Shown: positions 1 to 5,231 of the stretch, piece after piece | How the letters are laid out: every line of letters starts with the position of its first letter | Numbering within the stretch: the first letter of the stretch is position 1 | Source of the DNA: Candidatus Faecalibacterium faecipullorum | GTDB taxonomy: Bacteria; Bacillota; Clostridia; Oscillospirales; Ruminococcaceae | DNA length: 5,983 nucleotides | Assembly: GCA_019118985.1 (NCBI GenBank) | Contig: DWXX01000031.1 | Coordinates: 1 to 5,983 of the forward strand | Reading direction: 5' to 3' | Position numbers and translations under genes: made by a program | The notes under the pieces: generated by a model | Databases searched by the model: none | Seen by the model: only the letters and a program-made list of their open reading frames with translations | Told to the model about the DNA's origin: nothing

Positions 1-711
1 GAGCTGGGCTTTCACAACCTCGGCGGGCTTATCGTCGCCCGCGATGCGGATGAGGCGGCGTTTGCTGCACACAGTGTCCACCAGTAGTTCCAGTATCTCA
101 CGCAGTATATCCTCATCATCAGGGTGGCCTGCAATCAGAGCCTCGAAGTTGATCTGCCGAGAAAAATACTCCTGATACAGGGTGCGGTCGTCTTTCCCTT
201 CGGTTTCCGTTCCGGCGGCCACGTCCGAAAGGAAAGGATCAGTCTCACTCAGGTCAGTATTGTTTTGATTATTCTTAATTCCTCGTGATTTTAGCGATTC
301 AAGAGTCGCGTTTTTCACGGTTCCAGAATCGTGATTTTCACGATTCTGGATTCGTGGTTCTGACGATTCAGAGATAAAGTTTTTCACATAAATCAGGCTG
401 GGTTTTCCAAGGCCCCGGCGTTTGCGCTCGATCAGGCCACAGCTTTCCAACTCCTTCATGAGCTTGGTGGCCTTGTTGTCCGCACAATAGAGCGCTTCCA
501 TGATTTCTTCTGTCGTGAAGATGATGTATACCCGACCACTATCATCCGTCCAGCCGTTCTTGGCCGAAAGCCCCATCCGATCCAATAAGAGGCCATACAG
601 GATTTTCGATTCTGCAGAGATACCGCGGAATCTGGGGTCTACAAAGAGAGCTTTGGGCAATCTATAAAAGGAAAACAGGTCGGCCTGGCCGCCGTAAAAG
701 TAGTCCAACAT
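1..711 (-). CDS. repA: Replication initiator protein A (RepA_N family), 3' end cut by window edge
   Basis: The gene runs leftward from an ATG at 711 and leaves the window after 237 codons without a stop. A strong AGGGGAGGAG ribosome binding site lies six bases before the start. Residues about 12-108 resemble the RepA_N winged-helix domain (opening MLDYFYGGQADLFSFYRLPK, later ALYCADNKATKLMKELE and GLIERKRRGLGKPSLIYVKN). Residues about 110-155 are a polar, Asn/Ser-rich linker. From about 178 the C-terminal domain common in Clostridia RepA proteins (DUF6017 type) begins, with ILELLVDTVCSKRRLIRIAG and DKPAEVVKAQL. RepA_N proteins start theta-type replication by binding an origin that in studied plasmids lies inside their own gene; the DNA repeats under the linker fit that. 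Expression is probably limited by an attenuator in the leader. The family call is firm; whether the protein is active cannot be told from a partial gene. Confidence 0.9.
   Translation of the reverse strand, partial: MLDYFYGGQADLFSFYRLPKALFVDPRFRGISAESKILYGLLLDRMGLSAKNGWTDDSGRVYIIFTTEEIMEALYCADNKATKLMKELESCGLIERKRRGLGKPSLIYVKNFISESSEPRIQNRENHDSGTVKNATLESLKSRGIKNNQNNTDLSETDPFLSDVAAGTETEGKDDRTLYQEYFSRQINFEALIAGHPDDEDILREILELLVDTVCSKRRLIRIAGDDKPAEVVKAQL
284..369. repeat. Four iteron-like 17-bp repeats, 23-bp period, inside repA (candidate origin)
   Basis: Four units lie at 284-300, 307-323, 330-346 and 353-369, each separated by six bases, with plus-strand consensus CGTGATTTTCACGATTC. A decayed fifth unit sharing GTTTTTCAC lies in register at 376-392. 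The 23-bp period is not a multiple of three, so each copy is read in a different frame of repA (residues about 115-143) and encodes different residues; likeness is therefore held at the DNA level. In known RepA_N plasmids the origin is a repeat cluster inside repA between the two protein domains, which is exactly this position. Binding by RepA is inferred. Confidence 0.75.
322..350. repeat. Perfect 13-bp inverted repeat with 3-base spacer around iteron unit 3
   Basis: Positions 322-334 (TCCAGAATCGTGA) are the exact reverse complement of 338-350, with TTT between. It contains the third iteron unit and part of its flanks. The other units keep only part of this symmetry. It could be the strongest initiator site or a strand-opening hairpin. 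Confidence 0.7.
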
Positions 712-732
712 AGCGTCTCCTCCCCTCTGATT

Positions 733-778
733 GGGCGCAAAAAAGAGCACCCTGATTTTTGCATGAATCAAGGCGCCC
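733..778 (-). terminator. Attenuator-like hairpin in the repA leader
   Basis: In the minus-strand RNA, 778-766 pairs with 757-745 over 13 base pairs, closing an 8-base loop, and six U residues (744-739) follow: a complete intrinsic terminator just 28 bases before the repA start. Three pairs are G-U in the minus-strand RNA but would be A-C mismatches in plus-strand RNA, so the structure is tuned to the repA transcript. The GGGCGC at the 5' base of the stem (778-773) can instead pair with GCGCCC at 738-733, just past the U run, giving a candidate antiterminator. Control of repA by attenuation is inferred; Inc18-type plasmids are a known parallel, where an antisense RNA drives it. Confidence 0.65.
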
Positions 779-834
779 TTTTTATTGAAAATTTCACTTT
801 CTTTGTTCTCTTACAGCCGGTCCGATTGTAAAGA

Positions 835-861
835 ATTTTAGAAAAAAAGTTTTTATTCGAA
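835..861 (-). promoter_or_regulatory. Weak candidate promoter for repA
   Basis: An AT-rich patch holds a TAAAAT -10-like hexamer on the minus strand (840-835). A poor -35 (TTCGAA, 861-856) lies 15 bases upstream, which is short. It is placed correctly, upstream of the attenuator. No better pair was found between 785 and 900. Confidence 0.25.
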
Positions 862-918
862 TCATCGTATTTATCGCATCTTCCAAGCACCAATCACGGG
901 GGTGTGCACACGTACCGC

Positions 919-979
<61 letters not shown>

Positions 980-981
980 GG

Positions 982-1017
982 AAAAGACCTGGAACAAGAG
1001 TTCCGGGTCTTTTTTGT
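982..1017 (+). terminator. Intrinsic terminator after the tRNA-Ala fragment
   Basis: Stem 984-995 (AAGACCTGGAAC) pairs with 1000-1011 around an AAGA loop, with one T-G wobble, and is followed by a T run to 1015. It sits five bases after the CCA end, as expected for the original terminator of the chromosomal tRNA gene. This supports the right side being the chromosome side of the junction. Confidence 0.85.
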
Positions 1018-1076
1018 TTTGCATTTTGGCGGGGGCGGCAATCGGGCAGCGTGCGGTCTGCCCCCACAATTCCGTG

Positions 1077-1105
1077 TTGACAGCAGAGAAAAGCCATGCT
1101 ACAAT
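1077..1105 (+). promoter_or_regulatory. Sigma-A promoter of the T-box transcript
   Basis: A perfect TTGACA -35 (1077-1082), a 17-base spacer and TACAAT -10 (1100-1105). Transcription would start near 1112, just before the T-box Stem I. It is one of the best-formed promoters in the window. Confidence 0.85.
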
Positions 1106-1111
1106 CATGCC

Positions 1112-1462
1112 AGATAAGGCTGTGAAAAGGACCAGTAGGTATCTGGAAATGTTACAGAGAATCCCGGCAGCTGAGAAGGGATGCAGGAACAGGTATTTTG
1201 TCTTGCAGCGCGCTGGAAGCGGCCGCAGGACAAAGCCCCCATGGGGAGTCGAATAACACCTTGGAGCCGCATACCGAACGCGGGGCCCTGCCGCCCTGCC
1301 AAGACTATGATGGGCGCGCCCATTACAGCGCAGGGGTATCGGTGTTTTCCCGTTGGAAACTGCCCGTACCCGTCGAGGCCTGTGCTTGTGAATCGCAGGC
1401 GAACTGAGGTGGCACCACGGAATGTCTGCATCCCGTCCTTGGAAACAGGGACGGGATGTTTT
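1112..1462 (+). ncRNA. T-box riboswitch leader
   Basis: The conserved T-box is at 1401-1420 (GAACTGAGGTGGCACCACGG). It folds as the antiterminator: GAGG (1406-1409) with CCTT (1437-1440), bulge TGGCACC, then ACGG (1417-1420) with CCGT (1433-1436). The competing terminator is a perfect 10-bp stem, CATCCCGTCC (1429-1438) with GGACGGGATG (1449-1458), followed by TTTT. The two share CCCGTCC, the classical T-box switch. Stem I lies about 1120-1215, with an AGTA motif at 1133-1136, an ATCCC/GGGAT distal stem and a pairing base GCTG/CAGC. An uncharged tRNA would stabilise the antiterminator and allow read-through. The variable bulge base is C (TGGC), predicting a tRNA with discriminator G. The specifier codon could not be assigned with confidence. 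The downstream gene is broken. Confidence 0.88.
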
Positions 1463-1511
1463 GCGTTCGCAACCCGTCCCATCGAAGCCGTTTGTTTTGT
1501 CAGGAAAGGAG

Positions 1512-2098
1512 TTCACAATTTTTTCACATCAAAACTGGTCCTGAAGCAGATTCTGCGCCGCAGAGCGCTTGTTCTCGAGATGCTGTTTTGCACGACCTGC
1601 ACCTCTATCCTGATCTCCAACTTTGATTTCTTCTCCATGATCTTCGAATCTGCCGGCATCTCTGTCAGCATGATCGGCGTGATCTACGCCTCGTTTGGCA
1701 TCCTTAACATCATCGGCGTAAAGTTCTATGAAAAAACCAGAGTCTCCCGATTTTCAAGCGCGGTCCTCCTCCTGATGCCGTTCAGCTTCCTGTTTTTGGT
1801 CAGTCGATCCGTCCCTCTGATTCTGCTGGGCGTCTGCTTTCAGGAGGTCTTCTTTTCCTACTACAACATTCATCTGAACATCAGCGTGCTTAACAGCATT
1901 GAAGATCTGCAAAACAGCTCTTATTTTCAGTCCATGGTCAGTTTGATCAACGTTGTGCTGCGGATCGTCCTGACCGCCATCATCACGCTGGCGTTCAAAG
2001 TTTTTCCGTTCGGCGCAGTGTACGGCGGTTTCGCAGCCGTCACCCTGTGCGCCACCTGTATCTACCTGCGGCGCACGCTGGTGAAAGATAAAAGCTGA
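1512..2098 (+). pseudogene. C-terminal half of an MFS transporter, N-terminal half deleted
   Basis: An open frame ending at 2098 encodes about 190 residues with six hydrophobic helices: LEMLFCTTCTSILISNFDFF, then MIGVIYASFGILNIIG, SSAVLLLMPFSFLFLV, VPLILLGVCFQEVFFSYY, INVVLRIVLTAIITLAF and GGFAAVTLCATCIYL. This is the size and pattern of the second half of a 12-helix major facilitator. It follows the T-box directly, with a strong ribosome binding site AGGAAAGGAG at 1502-1511, but no in-frame start lies near that site; the first in-frame ATG is at 1580, inside the first helix and without a ribosome binding site. Six to twelve bases after the ribosome binding site there is only an out-of-frame ATT that meets a stop at 1542. 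I infer that about 200 codons were lost by deletion. The frame also stays open leftward to 1181, but that part is T-box RNA. The amino acid once moved is unknown. A functional half-transporter is possible but less likely. Confidence 0.7.
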
Positions 2099-2149
2099 CG
2101 ATCCATCCAGCAATCAGTCCGATGAATTGAAACCCTTTGATACGACTTT

Positions 2150-2221
2150 TTACTTTGTATCGCGATCCGCCTTCCCCTGCCCGAAGTACAGCGCCAGCGC
2201 ATTTCCGATCTTCTTTTTCAT
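2150..2221 (-). pseudogene. 23-residue ORF, possible stump of a flavin reductase
   Basis: ATG at 2221 is preceded by a near-perfect AAGGAGG nine bases upstream, and the ORF lies 22 bases after the flavodoxin stop in the same direction, so it is probably cotranscribed. The product opens MKKKIGNALALY and then reads FGQGKADRDTK before a stop. The opening resembles the N-terminus of Clostridia flavin-reductase-like (FMN-binding) proteins, which go on with a PxPxxVVGA stretch; here the likeness ends after Tyr12. A deletion that removed the rest, perhaps the same event that trimmed the neighbouring MFS gene, is plausible. The alternative is a genuine small peptide. The family link rests on about 12 residues from memory and is weak. 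Confidence 0.4.
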
Positions 2222-2243
2222 GGTTTGGTTCCTCCTTTGTCCA

Positions 2244-2936
2244 TTACAAAAGCTGCAGCCCCAGCTCCGCCAGCCAGGCGGCGATTTCCTCCGCGCCGGC
2301 GCCGGCGGAAAAGCGCCGGCCTTCGGCCCAGTCGCCGCTGCCGGCAAGTTCCGCCAGGCGCTCGCCGCTGCGTCCCAGGCCCGAGCCGCCCGAGGTGCAG
2401 AAGGGGATCACCCGCTTGCCGGCAAAGTCGTTGCCGGTCACAAAGCCGTTCACCGGCCAGGCCGCGCCGCCCCACCAGATGGGGTAGCCCACAAAGACGG
2501 TGTCGTATGTATCCCAGCCGTCCACCGCGGCGGACACCAGCGGCACCTCCTGCAGGGCGGGGTCGGCCCGCTCCTGCGAGGTGCGGCTGCCGTTGTCGTT
2601 GTAGTCGAGGTCGGCGTCGGTGTAGGGGGTCACGGGTTCGAGGGCGAACAGCTCCGCCCCCGCCGCGCCGGCGATCGTTTCGGCCACCGCCGCCGTGTTG
2701 CCGGTGGCCGAGAAATAAGCCACCAGCACCCGTCCGCCTGCCGGCGCGCCGGCCGCCGCATCGGTCGCCGCGCCGGACGCCGGCGCAGCGCTGTCAGCCG
2801 GGGCGGCGGGCGCACCGGATGCGCCGGATGAGCCGGACGCCGCCGGCGCGCTGCTGGCCGAAGGGCCGCCGCAGGCCGCCGCGGCCCCCGTCAGGGCCAG
2901 GGCAGCCGAAAGTTTCAGAAAATCGCGCCGTTTCAT
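2244..2936 (-). CDS. Flavodoxin-domain lipoprotein with Tat-type signal
   Basis: The 230-residue product starts MKRRDFLKLSAALALTG, a twin-arginine (RRDFLK) signal, followed by a lipobox-like AAAC with Cys22. This predicts export in folded form, with cofactor bound, and lipid anchoring on the outer face of the membrane. Residues 25-67 are a low-complexity Ala/Ser/Gly/Pro tether. The flavodoxin-like domain begins near residue 69: VLVAYFSATGNT gives the FMN phosphate loop (Ser76-Thr81), YPIWWGG lies at 151-157 and RVIPFCTSGGSG at 175-186, typical of the Flavodoxin_4 group found in gut Clostridia. Such proteins carry electrons through FMN; the partner is unknown. An AGGAGGG ribosome binding site lies seven bases before ATG 2936. 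The gene is divergent from the aldo/keto reductase and shares its mirror-image promoter. Tat use, rather than Sec, is predicted only from the RR motif. Confidence 0.88.
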   Translation of the reverse strand: MKRRDFLKLSAALALTGAAAACGGPSASSAPAASGSSGASGAPAAPADSAAPASGAATDAAAGAPAGGRVLVAYFSATGNTAAVAETIAGAAGAELFALEPVTPYTDADLDYNDNGSRTSQERADPALQEVPLVSAAVDGWDTYDTVFVGYPIWWGGAAWPVNGFVTGNDFAGKRVIPFCTSGGSGLGRSGERLAELAGSGDWAEGRRFSAGAGAEEIAAWLAELGLQLL

Positions 2937-2995
2937 AGTAAAACCCTCCTGTCTCGTGGATGGCGCGGCACAAACCGCTGCGCCGCCCTGGTTAC

Positions 2996-3024
2996 AGGAT
3001 AAAGCAAAACTGACACGATGTCAA
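2996..3024 (-). promoter_or_regulatory. Promoter of the flavodoxin gene
   Basis: On the minus strand TTGACA (3024-3019), a 17-base spacer and TATCCT (3001-2996). A perfect 5-3-5 dyad TGACACGATGTCA (3011-3023) overlaps the -35 and may be an extra operator. Confidence 0.8.
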
Positions 3025-3123
3025 ATGCCTGTTTGCTATGGCGAATCATGCGCCGAGAGCATGGACCGCCGGGGCGTCCATACCGTTTGCGCATCCCAAA
3101 ACATACCAAACGGGCATTGGACA
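3019..3123. promoter_or_regulatory. 105-bp quasi-palindromic divergent control region
   Basis: Arms 3019-3053 and 3089-3123 are inverted copies. Reading outward, both have GCGCAT, seven variable bases, then CATAnCAAACrGGCATTkGACA, where the last bases are the -35 box. Nineteen of the 22 distal positions and all six of the GCGCAT positions agree. An inner dyad ATGGAC/GTCCAT (3061-3066, 3076-3081) has the same centre, base 3071. Each arm contains a 15-bp core ATGCCyGTTTGsTAT with the T-N11-A spacing of LysR-type sites. One shared regulator for both genes is the likely reading; it is not encoded in this window. Confidence 0.75.
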
Positions 3124-3146
3124 ACCCGCCGCGGCCGCGCTACAAT
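3118..3146 (+). promoter_or_regulatory. Promoter of the aldo/keto reductase gene
   Basis: TGGACA (3118-3123), a 17-base spacer and TACAAT (3141-3146). TTGGAC one base earlier with an 18-base spacer is the alternative. The -35 is the mirror image of the flavodoxin -35 but weaker, which fits a promoter needing an activator. Confidence 0.7.
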
Positions 3147-3181
3147 AAAGGCAGAAAGCAACCGGAAAGGAGCGCACCTCT

Positions 3182-4186
3182 ATGGAATACACCCAGCTTG
3201 GCAAGACCGGCATCACCATCTCGAAAGTCTGCGTCGGCTGCATGAGCTTCGGCAAGGCGGGCACCATGCACGACTGGACGTTGGACGAGGCCGAGAGCGA
3301 ACAGGTCATCCGTCACGCCCTCGACCTCGGCATCAACTTCTTCGACACCGCCAACGGCTACTCGGCGGGCACCAGCGAGGAATACCTCGGCCGCGTCCTG
3401 AAAAAGAACGCGGCGCGGGACAAGGTGGTCATCGCCTCCAAGGTCTACTTCAACCCCGGGCGGCTGTCCCGGGCGGCCATTATGCGGGAGATCGACGGCA
3501 CCCTGCGCCGCCTCGGCACCGACTACCTCGACCTCTACATCATCCACCGCTTCGACTACGACACCCCCATCGAGGAGACGATGGAGGCCCTGCACGACCT
3601 GGTGAAAGCCGGCAAGGTGCGGGCGCTGGGCGCGTCGGCCATGTACGGCTATCAGTTCTACAATATGCAGCTCGCCGCCCGGGACCACGACTGGACCCCC
3701 TTCTCGGTCATGCAAAACCACTATAACCTGCTCTACCGCGAGGACGAGCGGGAACTGATCCCCATCTGCCGTCAGATGGGCGTTTCGCTGATGCCGTACA
3801 GCCCGCTGGCCGCCGGTCACCTGACCCGTCCCACCTGGACGAGCGACAGCCTGCGCGCCCGAACCGACCGGGTGGCCATGGGCAAGTACGACCGCACCGA
3901 GGCGCAGGATATGCAGATCGTCGCCCGCGTCCACGAGCTGGCCGAGCGCAAAGGCTGCAAGATGTCCCAGATCGCCCTGGCCTGGCAGTGGGCCAAGGGG
4001 GTGGCGTCGCCCATCGTCGGCGCGACCAAAGCCCGCTACCTCGACGATGCCGCCGGCGCGCTGGAGGTGCATCTGACGCCCGAGGAGGTCGCCTGGCTGG
4101 AAGAATGCTACCTGCCCCACCCCATTGTGGGCGCGGTGGCCGCCAACCCGCCCGAAGGGGTCGTGCTGCTGGACGAGAAGAAGTAA
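3182..4186 (+). CDS. Aldo/keto reductase
   Basis: The 334-residue product is a full-length cytoplasmic NAD(P)H-dependent aldo/keto reductase of the (beta/alpha)8 barrel type. The catalytic tetrad is visible: Asp55 and Tyr60 in FFDTANGYSAG, Lys87 in IASKVYF and His122 in LYIIHRFDYD. The N-terminal YTQLGKTGITISKVCVGCMSFG is the usual strand with substrate-loop start. Cofactor-binding parts appear as MPYSPLAAGHLT (204-215) and SPIVGATK (276-283). It resembles the YajO/YakC-like branch, which reduces aldehydes and ketones; the real substrate cannot be read. GGAAAGGAG precedes the ATG by nine bases. It is transcribed away from the flavodoxin lipoprotein under a shared control region, suggesting a joint redox or carbonyl-stress role. 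The GC content is very high compared with the transporter region to the left. Confidence 0.95.
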   Translation: MEYTQLGKTGITISKVCVGCMSFGKAGTMHDWTLDEAESEQVIRHALDLGINFFDTANGYSAGTSEEYLGRVLKKNAARDKVVIASKVYFNPGRLSRAAIMREIDGTLRRLGTDYLDLYIIHRFDYDTPIEETMEALHDLVKAGKVRALGASAMYGYQFYNMQLAARDHDWTPFSVMQNHYNLLYREDERELIPICRQMGVSLMPYSPLAAGHLTRPTWTSDSLRARTDRVAMGKYDRTEAQDMQIVARVHELAERKGCKMSQIALAWQWAKGVASPIVGATKARYLDDAAGALEVHLTPEEVAWLEECYLPHPIVGAVAANPPEGVVLLDEKK

Positions 4187-4198
4187 GCGCACAAACAG

Positions 4199-4242
4199 CA
4201 AGGGCTGCGGCGCAGGTCATGCCTGCATCGCAGCCCTTGTTT
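4199..4242 (+). terminator. Terminator of the aldo/keto reductase gene
   Basis: CAAGGGCTGCG (4199-4209) pairs perfectly with 4229-4239, and an inner GCAGG/CCTGC stem extends the hairpin. Only TTT follows, so the U run is weak. The symmetric stem could also slow transcripts arriving from the convergent DMT gene. Confidence 0.7.
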
Positions 4243-4358
4243 GGTGTCATTCGACTTTTGCCCGCAGCAGGCCAAGCTCCTGGATGAACAGGGCGGCCGC
4301 AGGCTGCTGTGGATGGCCAGCGCGCCGTCCAGACAAAAGGCGCAGGCCTCCATACGTT

Positions 4359-5222
4359 TTATGCGGCGAAATACGCGCCTAAAGCCATGATCAAGAGCGC
4401 CGCCCAAAAGGAAAGACTCGGTATTTCCTGAAAGATCAGCAAAGACAAGAGCACGCCGATGAACGGCGAGAAGGCATAATAGGCGCTGGTCTTGGCCGCC
4501 CCCAGTTTTCGCTGGGCATAGACATAGAAGAAAATGCTCAGGCCATAGGACACAAAGCCCAGCAGCAGCGCACACAAAATCAATCGCAGGGGTGGAAGCT
4601 GCTCCCCCACCGCAAACGCAATCGCCAGCGAGCCAAGGCCGGAACCAAAGCCTTTCAGCACCACGATCTCCAGCGGGTCGCTTTGGGACATCATGCGGGT
4701 GCAGTTGTTTTCAAACCCCCAGCAAACGCAGGCCAGCAGGACGAACAGCGAGCCTGCCGAGAAATGCAAGCTGGAAGCGTCCTCCACGGAAAGGATCACG
4801 CTGGAAAGCGTGATCAGTCCGATGGCCAGCCACAGGCGCTTACCGATGGCTTCCTTAAAGACAAGCAGCGCGATCACGGATGTGGCCACGATCTCAAAAT
4901 TATTGAGCAGGGACGCATTGGCCGACGTTGTAGACGTAAGCCCGATCATCAGGCAGATCGGCGCCGCAATATCCAGGACGATCATGCCAACGGCGAAGGG
5001 AAGGTCCTTGCGCGTCAATTTCTGTTCGTTCTTCCCGATCTTCAGCCGCTGCCGCGCCATCCCGAGCAAAAGCATTCCGATGCCCGCGCCCAGATAGAGC
5101 ATGGCGGCCATCATGGCAGGCGTCGCGTCCCGCAGCAGAAGTTTGGATACCGGCGCATTGACCGCGTAAAGCGCCGCGGCCAGTATCGCCCATACAATGG
5201 ACAAATGTTTCCCCTTGCTCAT
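4359..5222 (-). CDS. DMT-superfamily (EamA) transporter
   Basis: The 287-residue product is a ten-helix drug/metabolite transporter with two EamA repeats, about residues 9-140 and 150-286. It opens MSKGKHLSIVWAILAAALYAVNAPVSKLLL, and AYYAFSPFIGVLLSLLIFQE is the typical signature in helix 9 of the second repeat. Its ATG 5222 lies nine bases after the stop of the CsoR-like repressor, and the ribosome binding site AGGGGGAAG overlaps that stop, so translation is probably coupled. Placement behind the repressor suggests efflux of whatever it senses, a metal ion or a reactive small molecule; this is inference. The protein ends at GAYFAA, right at the end of the last helix, with no hydrophilic tail, a little shorter than many relatives, so a small C-terminal loss is possible. 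No clear intrinsic terminator of its own was found. Confidence 0.9.
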   Translation of the reverse strand: MSKGKHLSIVWAILAAALYAVNAPVSKLLLRDATPAMMAAMLYLGAGIGMLLLGMARQRLKIGKNEQKLTRKDLPFAVGMIVLDIAAPICLMIGLTSTTSANASLLNNFEIVATSVIALLVFKEAIGKRLWLAIGLITLSSVILSVEDASSLHFSAGSLFVLLACVCWGFENNCTRMMSQSDPLEIVVLKGFGSGLGSLAIAFAVGEQLPPLRLILCALLLGFVSYGLSIFFYVYAQRKLGAAKTSAYYAFSPFIGVLLSLLIFQEIPSLSFWAALLIMALGAYFAA

Positions 5223-5231
5223 CTCTTCCCC

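Noticed and set aside
284..392. CRISPR array
   Set aside because: Units are 17 bp with 6-bp gaps, vary in sequence and lie inside a coding region; spacers are far too short.
1035..1066. GGGCAG/CTGCCC hairpin between the tRNA terminator and the T-box promoter
   Set aside because: Six-base stem with no T run and no gene that needs it; probably chance in GC-rich DNA.
1181..1511. In-frame upstream extension of the MFS frame, starting at an ATG at 1181
   Set aside because: This stretch is T-box leader RNA with a terminator and antiterminator; the encoded residues are not membrane-like and no ribosome binding site precedes 1181.
2225..2938. Long plus-strand frames opposite the flavodoxin gene
   Set aside because: Arg/Pro-rich products are typical of frames antisense to Ala-rich, GC-rich genes; the minus-strand frame has the flavodoxin motifs.
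3140..4201. Minus-strand 353-codon frame opposite the aldo/keto reductase
   Set aside because: A His/Gly/Val-rich shadow of a GC-rich gene; the plus frame carries the complete catalytic tetrad, promoter and ribosome binding site.
4247..4350. Minus-strand coding-like tail ending LFIQELGLLRAKVE, past the DMT stop
   Set aside because: It reads like a protein C-terminus but needs a frameshift to extend upstream, has no start and no family I recognise; too little to call a pseudogene.
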